From Polaromonas sp. JS666 (GTDB lineage Bacteria > Pseudomonadota > Gammaproteobacteria > Burkholderiales > Burkholderiaceae_C): a stretch of 64,000 nucleotides of DNA. The stretch lies in the NCBI RefSeq assembly GCF_000013865.1, contig NC_007950.1, positions 274,008-338,007 on the forward strand, read 5' to 3'. Below are positions 37,763 through 46,352 of this stretch, piece after piece; the first letter of the stretch is position 1; every line of letters begins with the position of its first letter. Made by a program: the position numbers and the translations under genes. The notes under the pieces were generated by a model, which saw nothing but the letters and a program-made list of their open reading frames with translations, ran no database searches and had not been told where the DNA came from.

Positions 37763-38206
37763 ATGTCCGAATCCAACAAACCCGGCGCCACGAGCAAAGA
37801 CAAACTGATCGCCGACATGAAGCGCATCGTCGCCGATGCCGATGAGCTCCTGCGCGCCACCGCCGATCAAGCGGGCGAGAAGGTCGCCGGCTTGCACACC
37901 CGTCTTCAGGAAAATCTGAAGGCGGCCCAGGACCGACTTGCCGAGTTCGCGGCCACGGACGTCGACAAAACCAGGCAAGACCTCCGGGACGCGCTGCAAA
38001 AAATCTCGGACGCGGCCAATCAAGCGGCTGAAGCCGCTGGGGACGCGGCGCAGAAGGCCGAGGATTCGGTCAAAAAGGCGGTCGAGTCCGGTAAAGATGC
38101 CGCCCAGCACGCCGCAGCAGCCGCCAGGGATGCGACCCAGAAAGCAGTTGCAGCCACCAGGGACGCTGCCGACAAGGCACTCGATGCGATGAAAAATTGG
38201 ATGTGA
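37763..38206 (+). CDS. DUF883-type N-domain fused to LEA-like repeats
   Basis: This 147-residue protein starts like DUF883 (ElaB/YqjD) proteins (KDKLIADMKRIVADADELLRATADQAGEKVAGLHTRLQENLKAAQDRLAEF). It lacks the usual C-terminal membrane anchor. Instead the last 65 residues are Ala-rich amphipathic repeats (DAAQKAEDSVKKAVESGKDAAQHAAAAARDATQKA) closely like those of the preceding gene. DUF883 proteins are stress-induced, membrane- and ribosome-associated. The swap of anchor for a repeat helix suggests peripheral membrane binding. There is no signal peptide, so it is cytoplasmic. Confidence 0.75.
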   Translation: MSESNKPGATSKDKLIADMKRIVADADELLRATADQAGEKVAGLHTRLQENLKAAQDRLAEFAATDVDKTRQDLRDALQKISDAANQAAEAAGDAAQKAEDSVKKAVESGKDAAQHAAAAARDATQKAVAATRDAADKALDAMKNWM

Positions 38207-38262
38207 TGAGGGGAATGGCCCATAAGGCCAAAAACGCCATCAACAAGTAGTTCATGGCAAGC

Positions 38263-38292
38263 ACGACCCGCCCACCGATGCGGCCGGGTCGT
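38263..38292. terminator. Hairpin between repeat-protein gene and operon
   Basis: ACGACCCG and CGGGTCGT form an 8-bp perfect stem with a 14-base loop between the DUF883-like gene and the start of the overlapping operon. No T-tract follows. It is a possible attenuator or terminator, so the operon may have its own promoter in 38293-38395. Confidence 0.4.
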
Positions 38293-38405
38293 GTGGAAGA
38301 CATAGGCGCTGGCTACGCTTTCCCACCCGGCGACGGGTATTTGTGATGCGCGGTACCACCATGACATCCAGTTATTCAGGTCACCCCTTCAAGAGGATCA
38401 CCATC

Positions 38406-39107
38406 ATGCAAAACGAAACAGTCAACACCATCGGCGGCGGTAACGATGCAGCGATGCTCGAAGCTGAAGTGCGTAACGCCGTCGAGCAGGGACACGATGT
38501 GCAGAACATTGTGCGGCAACTCACCTTGCGCAAGATCAGCGCGCGCTCGCTCGATATCGAATCCCTGCGGCAGATCGCGAGTGCGGTTTTGCGCGGCGCG
38601 CGGGCAGGAGCGCAAAAGGAGTTGCAGCAGTCAGCGGCGCAAACCGAAATCATGCGGACACGCCTCAAACAGGCCGTCGCCGGGCTGGACGCGGCACTGG
38701 CACAGTTTGCCGAAGCCTCCAAACTGGCCCTAGAAGAAGCGGCGGCCCGGGCGCAGACATTTTCCAGTGAGGACCTCGCGCGCGCGCGCACCGACCTGGA
38801 AAGCCTGGAGGCGATGTTCCTGGAAACCCTGCAAAACTCGGCCTCGGGTGCCAAGGATGCCACAGGAGAAATCCTGTCCGATCTGGCAAGGCACGCCCGC
38901 CTCTATGGCTCCGCCGTGCGCGCACAGTTGAAGGAAACCCTGGCCGTCATCACGCACCAGCTTGGCACGACGGGACGCACTCAGGTTGTTGCCGGCCTGC
39001 ATCTGGCACAAGCCACTTCCAACCTGGTGCGCCAGATCGCCGCCGGCGTGCTCACCGGTCTGGCCGATCACGTCAAACCCGGCCATCCCAAAGGCAAGGG
39101 AGACTGA
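38406..39107 (+). CDS. Uncharacterised helical protein, first gene of the lipid operon
   Basis: The 233-residue protein starts at an ATG with AAGAGGA eight bases upstream; a longer start at 38343 lacks one. It is predicted mostly helical: an N-terminal part (AAMLEAEVRNAVEQGHDVQNIVRQLTLRKISARSLDIESLRQIASAV), a central coiled-coil-like section and a C-terminal LHLAQATSNLVRQIAAGVLTGLADHVKPG. I do not recognise a characterised family. Its stop overlaps the kinase start (TGATG), so the two are translationally coupled and probably work together. Confidence 0.8.
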   Translation: MQNETVNTIGGGNDAAMLEAEVRNAVEQGHDVQNIVRQLTLRKISARSLDIESLRQIASAVLRGARAGAQKELQQSAAQTEIMRTRLKQAVAGLDAALAQFAEASKLALEEAAARAQTFSSEDLARARTDLESLEAMFLETLQNSASGAKDATGEILSDLARHARLYGSAVRAQLKETLAVITHQLGTTGRTQVVAGLHLAQATSNLVRQIAAGVLTGLADHVKPGHPKGKGD

Positions 39108-40861
39108 TGCTGTGGCAGGCACTGACGGCGGTGCGCGACATCGGCCGCCTGCACGACATCGCCTCGATCCTGATCCGCTACGGCTTTGGCGACATGGTGC
39201 GCCGGATGGGGCTGGCCAATGCGCTGGAGCGGGCCGGGCAGGCGCTGCACTGGAACGAAGCGCAGGAACTGGCGCACCTGGAGCCGCCCGCCCGGGTGCG
39301 CCGGGCGCTGGAGGAATTGGGCCCGACCTTCGTCAAGCTCGGCCAGGTGCTGGCTACCCGCATCGACCTGTTCGAGCCGGAATGGATCATTGAATTCGGC
39401 AAGCTGCAGGACAGCACGCCGGCCGCGCCCTGGGCCGACATCCGTCAGCAACTCTGCGAGGACCTGGGCGCACCGCCCGAGGAGGTGTTCGCCGCCTTCG
39501 ATCCCGAGCCGCTGGCGGCGGCCTCCATCGCACAGGTGCACCGCGCCCGCCTCGAAGACGGCAGCGAGGTGGTGGTCAAGGTGCGTCGGCCCGGCATCCG
39601 GCCGATCATCGAGGCCGACCTGCGCTGGCTCGCCAGGCTGGCACAACTCATTGAAAGAGAAAGTCCGGAACTGCGCAGTTTCCGCCCGCAGGAAGTGGTG
39701 CGCCAGTTTACCCAGTCGTTGCGGCGCGAACTCGATTTCGCCGGCGAATGCCGCAACGCCGAGCACATCGCAGAGAATTTTGCCGGCTATGCCGACCCGG
39801 ACTCGCCCGGTCTCCCGTCCAGCGGGGAAGTGGTGCAAACAGAGGCACCCGAGGAGCGGCCCGCCCTCATCGTCATTCCCCGCGTCTATTGGCAGTGGAC
39901 CGGCGAGCGGGTGTGCGTGCAGGAATTCATCAATGGCATTTCCGGGCGCAAGCTTGCCGCCGTTGACCAGGCCGGCCTCGACCGCAAGATCCTTGCCCGG
40001 CGCGGCGCGCGCGCGGTACTGAAGATGATCGTGGAGGACGGTTTCTTTCACGCCGACCCGCACCCCGGCAACGTGTTCTACCTGCCCGGCAACCGCATCG
40101 CCTTCATTGACTTCGGCATGGTCGGGCGGCTCACCGAGGAGCGGCGCGACCAGTTGACCGGGCTGCTGCTGGGGCTGGTCAAGCACGAGCCGCGCCGCGT
40201 TGCCGACGTGATGCTCGACTGGACCGGCGACGGCGCCATGAACGAAGACGGCCTGCTGCTGGAAATTCAGACGTTTGTGCAGCAGTACCATGGCGTGGCG
40301 CTCAAGCAGCTCCGGCTCGGCGCCATGCTCTCCGACCTGGTGGCCATTTTGCGTCAGCACCAGCTGGCCTTGCCGCCCGATCTGAGTCTGCTGATCAAGG
40401 CCTTCATCTCGCTCGAAGGCATGGGCCGCGAGCTCAACCCCGACTTCGACATGGCTGGCGAGGCGCTGCCTTTGCTGGAACAGGCGCTGCGCGCACGTTA
40501 TGCACCTACGGCGCTCCTGCAGCGCGGCTGGCGTGGGGTCAGCGAAGCGCTTTCCCTGGTGGCCGGTCTGCCCCAAGACCTCTCCCGGCTGCTGCGCGCG
40601 GCCCGGCGCGGGCGGCTGGAAATTCACATTGATGTCACGCACTTGAAACGTGTCGGCAACCAGCTCGACAACGCCGCCAGCCGGTTGACGGTCGGCATCG
40701 TTATCGCCGCGCTCATCGTCGGCTCCTCCATCGTCATGACCGTGCCCGGTGGCCCCACCTGGCTGGGCCTGCCCTTCTTCGGCCTGCTCGGCTTCATCGG
40801 CGCCGTCATCGGCAGCCTCTGGCTGCTGCTCTCGATCTGGCGCAGCGGGGGCAAGGAGTGA
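39107..40861 (+). CDS. UbiB/ABC1-family atypical kinase-like protein
   Basis: This 584-residue UbiB/ADCK protein carries the family motifs: KxGQ in FVKLGQVLATRIDLF (residues about 75-90), the Ala-rich loop in AAASIAQVHRARLEDG, the VVVKVRRPGI lysine, ExD-type QSLRRELDFAGECRN, HADPHPGNVFYLPGNRIAFIDFGM (catalytic and metal-binding residues) and two C-terminal membrane helices (ASRLTVGIVIAALIVGSSIVM; LPFFGLLGFIGAVIGSLWLLL). Such proteins are membrane ATPases that help extract or handle quinone and other isoprenoid lipids. No ubiE/ubiJ genes are near, so this is probably a paralogue with a specialised lipid role. Confidence 0.93.
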   Translation: MLWQALTAVRDIGRLHDIASILIRYGFGDMVRRMGLANALERAGQALHWNEAQELAHLEPPARVRRALEELGPTFVKLGQVLATRIDLFEPEWIIEFGKLQDSTPAAPWADIRQQLCEDLGAPPEEVFAAFDPEPLAAASIAQVHRARLEDGSEVVVKVRRPGIRPIIEADLRWLARLAQLIERESPELRSFRPQEVVRQFTQSLRRELDFAGECRNAEHIAENFAGYADPDSPGLPSSGEVVQTEAPEERPALIVIPRVYWQWTGERVCVQEFINGISGRKLAAVDQAGLDRKILARRGARAVLKMIVEDGFFHADPHPGNVFYLPGNRIAFIDFGMVGRLTEERRDQLTGLLLGLVKHEPRRVADVMLDWTGDGAMNEDGLLLEIQTFVQQYHGVALKQLRLGAMLSDLVAILRQHQLALPPDLSLLIKAFISLEGMGRELNPDFDMAGEALPLLEQALRARYAPTALLQRGWRGVSEALSLVAGLPQDLSRLLRAARRGRLEIHIDVTHLKRVGNQLDNAASRLTVGIVIAALIVGSSIVMTVPGGPTWLGLPFFGLLGFIGAVIGSLWLLLSIWRSGGKE

Positions 40862-43485
40862 GCGGACCGCAGGCGTTTGGTCTGGATCCGCTCGTCACGC
40901 TCGCGCTGGCGGTCGCGTTCACCCTGTTCGTCGTCCTGGCATGGCTTGCGCTGCGACGCGGCCGGGCGCGGCGCAGGGCGGCGGAGGCGCCGGCAGCAGG
41001 CGATGCCGGGGCTGCCCAGCCCCGCAAGATCGTCATCTTCTACTCGTCCATCGGCCATGGCCACATCAGCGCCGCGCAGGCCATAGAGCAAGAAATTGGC
41101 CAGTTGGAGCCTGGTGCGCGCGTGATCCTGCAAGACATCCGCGAGTTCATGCACCCGCTCTGGCGCTGGGTGGATGAGCGGCTCTACTGGTTCATCGCCG
41201 GCAATCTTCCCGAAAGCTTCGACGCGCTGTTCCATGCCCTGCAGGCGCGCGGCAAGCGGGTGCCGTCGCTGGCCTGGCTGTCCAACGACTACCCGCAAGA
41301 CAAGGTGCGCGCCTTCCTAGAGGCGCAGGCGCCCGACGCGATTCTTGCCACGCATTACGGATCGGCGCAGGTGCTCGGGACCTTGCGCGAGCGTGGGCTG
41401 CTGGCGCAGGTGAACATCGGCTGGCTGCACACGGACTTCTTCGAAGGCTATTTCCCGCGCATCTCGAAAATGATCGACCGCACCTTTCTCGCCCACCCCG
41501 AGCTGGAAGCGCGCTGGCTGGCCGCCGGCGTGGCACCCGACAAAGTCACCACCAGCGGGATGCCGGTGCGCGTGGCGGCCGCCGACTGCGGTACCCGGGA
41601 GATGGCGCTCACCGCGCTGGGGCTGGCCCCGGATGCGCCCACCGTGCTCATCACCTCGGGCAAGGAGGGGGTGGGCGACTACGCTGTCGTGGTGGAGAGC
41701 CTCGCCCGCCACCACCAAGGCCCGCTGCAGATCATTGCCGTCTGCGGCGCCAACGCGCGGCAGCAGGCGCTGCTCACTGCATTGCAAAAACGCCTGCCGG
41801 CGCCGGCAACGCTGAAGGTCTGCGGCCTGGTGCCGCACGCCGACCTGCTGGCCTGGATGCGCATGGCCGACCTGTTGATCACCAAGGCCGGGGGCATGAC
41901 GCCGGCCGAGGCCTTTGCCATGGGCACGCCGACGATCCTGCTGGACGTGGTGAGCGGCCATGAGCGGGAAAACGCCGCCTTGTTCGTCCGGCTGGGGGTG
42001 GCCGAGCTGGCCGACACCCTGGCGCAGGCGGGCGAGCTGGCCGCCGCCGTGCTGGCCGACCCGCAGCGGCAGGCGGCGATGCGCCACGCCCAGCACGCCT
42101 TTCACGACAGTGCCGACCTCGGGCGCATCGCCCGCTTCGCGCTCGACCCGGCCCTGCCCGCGCCGGGTATGACGCCGGACTTCGGCGCCGAGCACGGCAG
42201 CGCCGTCACCGACATCGACGCGGCGCTGGCGCGGCTCCAGGCCGAGGCGCCCTGCGACATCGAGCTGCTGCTGTCCTACTCGACCGCCCAAACACCGCAG
42301 CGCGTGGTGCTGGAAAACCCGTTCGGGCACATTGCCATCCGCGTCGACGACACCGTCTACAGCGCCAACTATGTGGCCGTGCCGGGACACGACCCGAACC
42401 TGCTGCAGCACGTGACGCTGGCCGATTACCTGTACGGCGTGCAGCCGCCGTCGCAGGTGCACACCAACACCTACGGCATGGCCTACGGCCGCGAGACGCT
42501 CGGCTTGCGGGTGGCGGGCGTGGCGGCAGAGCGCAAGGCGGCGATGGTTGCCGAGGCGCACCGGATCGAAGATGAGTTTGGGCAAGGCCGCCTGCTGTGG
42601 GATCGCAGCGAGTTCAATTGCGCCGACGTGGTGGTGCGCCTCCTGCGCGCGGGCGGCTATGACCGCTCGCCACCGCTGGGGCGGCGGTGGCTGCCGGTCA
42701 TGCCGCTGGACATTTTCGAGGAAGCCCGGCAGGCCTGCGAGGACGACGCGTCCTTGTACATGGAACTGGTGGCCTACCGGCAGATACCGGGCGCCAACGC
42801 AGCCTATCGCTTCTCGCGTTTTCCGCTCTCGCTCGGACAACCGCTACGCTCAATGGCGCGGGCGCTGCGCGAGGCGCCGCAAGAACCCCTCGAAGCGGCC
42901 GCGTCCAAACAACTGACCGGTTATTTCGGCGACCAACAGCTTTATTTCGAGGACCTGCGCGGCCACGGGGCTGGCGCCCTGGCCGACGATCCGGCGCATT
43001 TCAGCCGCGCGCAGCGGCGCCTGGCCGACGCCCTGGCGACCGACCTGCGGCGCCTGCTGGCGGCTCAGGCCAGACGGCCCCTGCGCGAGATCGGGCGCCT
43101 GGGTGAGCTTGACGGCGCCCAGGACATCCGGCGCCTGCTGGAGCGCAGCCTGGCGCTGGCGCGCATCGCCACCGAACGGGCCGACGAGGTGCTGCAAGAC
43201 CGGGGGGCGCGACGCATGCGGGCGCTGTTCACCGAACTCGTGGACGGGTACGGCCGGATCGACGCCTGGCGCCTGCGGCGCCAGGAGATCGAGACCTATC
43301 TCAAACGCTTCCAGGTCTTCGAGGCCGCCGTAGGGCGTGAATTCCCGGCCCGCCATGGCGCGCGACATGCGCGCGCAACGACGCTTCAGCGATCACTGCG
43401 GTACGGGATTCGGCGTCTGCGCCGGCGCGTCGGTGGGCTGCACCGGCCCACGGGTCATGGGCCAGACAAGGGGGCAAGCCAGTGA
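40858..43485 (+). CDS. MGDG-synthase-type glycosyltransferase fused to papain-like domain
   Basis: This 875-residue protein starts at GTG, overlapping the kinase stop (GTGA). Residues 10-32 form a membrane anchor. Residues about 57-400 are a GT28-type diacylglycerol glycosyltransferase: IVIFYSSIGHGHISAAQAIE (acceptor-binding start of MGDG synthase), NIGWLHTDFFEGYF, VLITSGKEGVG and the nucleotide-sugar site MADLLITKAGGMTPAEAFAMGTPTIL. Residues about 465-605 look like a circularly permuted papain-fold domain (DUF4105/NlpC-LRAT-like): LENPFGHIAIRVDD with His491 and SEFNCADVVVRLLRAGGYD with Cys588. A helical C-terminus and basic tail follow. The fusion suggests synthesis plus acyl or amide processing of a lipid. 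The N-terminal half is confident, the second domain moderately so. Confidence 0.82.
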   Translation: MSGPQAFGLDPLVTLALAVAFTLFVVLAWLALRRGRARRRAAEAPAAGDAGAAQPRKIVIFYSSIGHGHISAAQAIEQEIGQLEPGARVILQDIREFMHPLWRWVDERLYWFIAGNLPESFDALFHALQARGKRVPSLAWLSNDYPQDKVRAFLEAQAPDAILATHYGSAQVLGTLRERGLLAQVNIGWLHTDFFEGYFPRISKMIDRTFLAHPELEARWLAAGVAPDKVTTSGMPVRVAAADCGTREMALTALGLAPDAPTVLITSGKEGVGDYAVVVESLARHHQGPLQIIAVCGANARQQALLTALQKRLPAPATLKVCGLVPHADLLAWMRMADLLITKAGGMTPAEAFAMGTPTILLDVVSGHERENAALFVRLGVAELADTLAQAGELAAAVLADPQRQAAMRHAQHAFHDSADLGRIARFALDPALPAPGMTPDFGAEHGSAVTDIDAALARLQAEAPCDIELLLSYSTAQTPQRVVLENPFGHIAIRVDDTVYSANYVAVPGHDPNLLQHVTLADYLYGVQPPSQVHTNTYGMAYGRETLGLRVAGVAAERKAAMVAEAHRIEDEFGQGRLLWDRSEFNCADVVVRLLRAGGYDRSPPLGRRWLPVMPLDIFEEARQACEDDASLYMELVAYRQIPGANAAYRFSRFPLSLGQPLRSMARALREAPQEPLEAAASKQLTGYFGDQQLYFEDLRGHGAGALADDPAHFSRAQRRLADALATDLRRLLAAQARRPLREIGRLGELDGAQDIRRLLERSLALARIATERADEVLQDRGARRMRALFTELVDGYGRIDAWRLRRQEIETYLKRFQVFEAAVGREFPARHGARHARATTLQRSLRYGIRRLRRRVGGLHRPTGHGPDKGASQ

Positions 43486-44453
43486 ACGAACCACAAACCA
43501 GCAAAGCCCCGGCCGCAGGCCTGACGCCGCCCAGGCGGCCCCGGATCGGCTTGGCGCTGGGCAGCGGTTCGGCGCGCGGACTGGCGCACATCGGCGTGCT
43601 GCGCGCCTTGAAGGAGGCCCACATCGAGGTCGATGTGGTGGCCGGCACCAGCATGGGGGCGGTCATCGGTGCGGTTTTCGCCGCCGGCAAGCTCGACGGC
43701 CTGAGCGCCAGACTGCGCAATCTCGACTGGCCGGGCATCGTCGCCTTGCTCGACCCGGTGTTCCCCCGCTCGGGGCTGATTGACGGTCAGAAAATCGCCG
43801 AATTCGTGCGCGCCCATGTGCCCAGCGCCCGCATCGAGGACCTGCTGCTGCCCTTTGCCGCCGTGGCCACAGACATCACCAATGGTGAGCAAGTCGTGGC
43901 CACGACGGGCGACCTGACCGAAGCGGTGCGTGCCAGCATCGCCGTGCCCGGCATCTTTACCCCGGTGCGCAGCAACGGCCGCATCCTGGTCGATGGCGGG
44001 CTAGTCAATCCGGTGCCGGTGAGCGTGGCGCGCGCCATGGGCGCCGACCTGGTCATCGCGGTCGACCTCAACCACGACATCGTGGCGGGCCGGCTGTCCC
44101 ACCCCGCCGCCCACGCCAATGGCAACGGCCATGGCCCCATCATGGCGCGCCTGCTGGAGAGCCTGCAGGCCATCAACAGCCCGGTGCTGGCGCAGTTCGA
44201 GGACTGGCTGCACAAGCCCCCCCTGGAGCCGCTGCCCGGCATTTTCGAGGTGCTGCTGGCCTCGCTCTACATCATGCAGGCGCGCGTCACCGAAGCCGAC
44301 CTGCGGCAAACCCAACCCGACCTCCTGATCCAGCCGCCACTGGGCGCGGTGCGCTTCATGGAGTTCGACCGCGCTGAAGAAATCATCGACATCGGCTACC
44401 ACAGCGCGGCCGAGCAACTGGCCCGCTGGACAAGAACGCCAACCCATGACTGA
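43482..44453 (+). CDS. Patatin-like phospholipase (RssA-like)
   Basis: This 323-residue patatin-like serine hydrolase has the oxyanion motif GLALGSGSARGLAHIGVLRA, the nucleophile elbow AGTSMGAVIGAVFA and the Asp of the Ser-Asp dyad in LVDGGLVNPVPVSVARAMGADLVIAVDL. These enzymes cleave acyl chains from phospholipids. There is no signal peptide, so it acts on the cytoplasmic face. Its ATG overlaps the glycosyltransferase stop, implying a shared substrate or pathway. Confidence 0.94.
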   Translation: MNEPQTSKAPAAGLTPPRRPRIGLALGSGSARGLAHIGVLRALKEAHIEVDVVAGTSMGAVIGAVFAAGKLDGLSARLRNLDWPGIVALLDPVFPRSGLIDGQKIAEFVRAHVPSARIEDLLLPFAAVATDITNGEQVVATTGDLTEAVRASIAVPGIFTPVRSNGRILVDGGLVNPVPVSVARAMGADLVIAVDLNHDIVAGRLSHPAAHANGNGHGPIMARLLESLQAINSPVLAQFEDWLHKPPLEPLPGIFEVLLASLYIMQARVTEADLRQTQPDLLIQPPLGAVRFMEFDRAEEIIDIGYHSAAEQLARWTRTPTHD

Positions 44454-45255
44454 CACGCATTCCATGAACTTCCCCGAGACCGTGATCGCCGGCGTCCACG
44501 CCGCCGTGGCGAGCACCCTGACCTGCGAGGCCGTGCCGGTCCGCGGCGCCTTGCGCCTGCTGCTGTCGGACCAACATACGCCGATCCGGGCACTGGTGAC
44601 CTGCAGCCTCCATGCAGGCCAGCCGGGCATCGACGCCGGCACGGCGCTGGACCTCATTCACATCGGCTTGCAGCAATTGCATTCACGCGTTGACGCGACA
44701 ACTGGCGCGTCCGCGCTACTGGGCACCGGCGCCACCGTGCTGGCGGGTGACTACTTGACCACCGGGGCTTTTCGCTTGCTGGTGCGCTGCGCTGACATGC
44801 GCGTCCTGGCGCTGGTTTCCGAGGCGGTCAACCGGGCTTCGGAGCTGGAAACCACCCAACTGGGCCTGGATCCAGACGCCCGAGACGATCCGTCGCGGCT
44901 GTTGCAGACCCGGCAACAACTGGCGGCCCCGCTGGGTGAGGCGGCTGGTGCTGCGGGTGCCACCCTCGCGGGCTACCCGGAGCCACTCGCCGGCACGGCC
45001 CGGCGTTACGGCCAATACCTTGTTTCAAGCCACGTTTTGCAACAGGAAGCCGATGCCATGGACATCTCCGAGGCACGCACGGCCCTGCAGGACGCCGCGC
45101 TCGATCTGTGCCGCCAGGCGACGCAAGAAGCGCGGGCCATCGCCACGGCCACAGGCAACGGACGCCCGCTCGAACTGGCTGAACTGATCGCGGCCAGCCT
45201 TGGCGCCAAGGCATCGGCATGCAAACCCAAAACTATTACCTCGACATCATCATGA
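44446..45255 (+). CDS. Degenerate polyprenyl-synthase-like protein
   Basis: This 269-residue protein shows the fold landmarks of trans-isoprenyl diphosphate synthases: DAGTALDLIHIGLQQLHSRVD where active enzymes have EllHxasLvHDD, and GTGATVLAGDYLTTGAFRLLV matching the conserved GN-AVLAGDyLla segment, followed by SELETTQL. The first Asp-rich motif is lost (QQLHSRVD) and no second DDxxD is present. It is therefore probably not catalytic; a lipid-binding or regulatory role is plausible. It overlaps the patatin gene by eight bases and the efflux gene by four. Confidence 0.7.
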   Translation: MTDTHSMNFPETVIAGVHAAVASTLTCEAVPVRGALRLLLSDQHTPIRALVTCSLHAGQPGIDAGTALDLIHIGLQQLHSRVDATTGASALLGTGATVLAGDYLTTGAFRLLVRCADMRVLALVSEAVNRASELETTQLGLDPDARDDPSRLLQTRQQLAAPLGEAAGAAGATLAGYPEPLAGTARRYGQYLVSSHVLQQEADAMDISEARTALQDAALDLCRQATQEARAIATATGNGRPLELAELIAASLGAKASACKPKTITSTSS

Positions 45256-46352
45256 AAGACCCTCTTGTGGAAAAAAGAAAAAACCGCCTCCTCTACCTGG
45301 CGCCGCTGGCGCTGGCCGCACTCCTGGGTGCTTGCGGCAAAGCGCCGGAGGCCCCTGCCGCATCGACGACGATCAGCCGCCCCCTGCCGCTCATGACCGC
45401 GTCCGCCGGGGCGCCACTTGAATACACGGCGGTCGGCTCGGTGGTGTCGGACCAGCGCGTCGAGGTCGCCTCGCGGTTGAGCGGCTATATCCGCGACATC
45501 CTGGTGCAGGAGGGCGACCGGGTGCGGCGCGGGCAGTTGCTGGCCCGCCTGGACGCGTCGGACGTGGAAGGCGGCATTCGCCAGGGCCAGGCGGCGGGCG
45601 GCGCGGCAGAGGCGGCGCTGCGCGATGCACAGATTGACCTGGAGCGCTTCCAGCGTTTGTTCGAGCGCGGCAGCGTCTCGGACAACGAATTGCGCAAGGT
45701 GCGCCTGAAGTTCGAGGCCGCGCGCGAGGCCCGCAACCAGGCGCGCGCCGGTCTGGACACGGCGCTGGCCCAGCGCGCCTACGCCGAGATCATCAGCCCG
45801 GTGGACGGCGTGGTGGTGGCGCGCCACAAACGAACTGGCGATCTCGCCCTGCCCGGCATGCCGCTGCTGACCCTGGAGTCGGGCCGCGGCCTGTTGTTCG
45901 AGACCTTCGTGGCGGAGGGCCAAGTCGCCGCCATCGCGGCCGGCCAGCCGGTGCAAGTCAACATCGACGGCGTGCCCGCGCCGCTCAAGGGCACGGTGAG
46001 CCGGGTGGTGCGCTCGGGCGACCCGGTCTCGCGCAGCTACCAGGTCAAGATCGCCCTGCCCGAAACGGCGGGGCTGATGCCCGGCATGTTCGGGCGCGCG
46101 GCGTTCGGGCTCGGTGCGAGCCAGGCGCCATTGGTGCCCAGACAGGCCTTGGTCGAGCGCGGCGGGCTCACCGGCGTTTTTGTGGTGGACGGCGAAGGCC
46201 GGGCACGCTTTCGCTGGCTGCGCATAGCCCGCGAGTGGCCCGATCAGGTCGAGGTGAGTGCTGGTCTGGCCGCCGATGAGCGCTTCGTGGCAGCGGCTAC
46301 ACCGGCCCTGCGCGAGGGCGACCGCGTCACCGCCGCGAAGGAGGCGCAATGA
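45252..46352 (+). CDS. RND efflux periplasmic adaptor lipoprotein
   Basis: This 366-residue membrane-fusion protein has a lipoprotein signal (LLYLAPLALAALLGACG; lipobox LGAC). The lipoyl/hairpin/barrel order is typical: EVASRLSGYIRDILVQEGDRVRRGQLLARLD, a short coiled-coil hairpin, then AEIISPVDGVVVARHKRTGD and the beta-barrel. The ATG at 45252 overlaps the upstream stop (ATGA), which decides the start over an in-frame ATG at 45219. It connects the pump to the outer-membrane channel encoded downstream. Confidence 0.93.
   Translation: MKDPLVEKRKNRLLYLAPLALAALLGACGKAPEAPAASTTISRPLPLMTASAGAPLEYTAVGSVVSDQRVEVASRLSGYIRDILVQEGDRVRRGQLLARLDASDVEGGIRQGQAAGGAAEAALRDAQIDLERFQRLFERGSVSDNELRKVRLKFEAAREARNQARAGLDTALAQRAYAEIISPVDGVVVARHKRTGDLALPGMPLLTLESGRGLLFETFVAEGQVAAIAAGQPVQVNIDGVPAPLKGTVSRVVRSGDPVSRSYQVKIALPETAGLMPGMFGRAAFGLGASQAPLVPRQALVERGGLTGVFVVDGEGRARFRWLRIAREWPDQVEVSAGLAADERFVAAATPALREGDRVTAAKEAQ

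Noticed and set aside
39068..40642. 524-codon reverse open frame
   Set aside because: It is a shadow of the UbiB-like gene with no ribosome site or recognisable motif.
41317..42840. 507-codon reverse open frame
   Set aside because: It is antisense to the glycosyltransferase gene; His/Arg/Gly-rich composition typical of shadow frames.
45219..45251. Upstream start for the efflux adaptor
   Set aside because: It puts 11 residues before the lipoprotein signal; the ATG at 45252 overlaps the preceding stop as in the other operon junctions.
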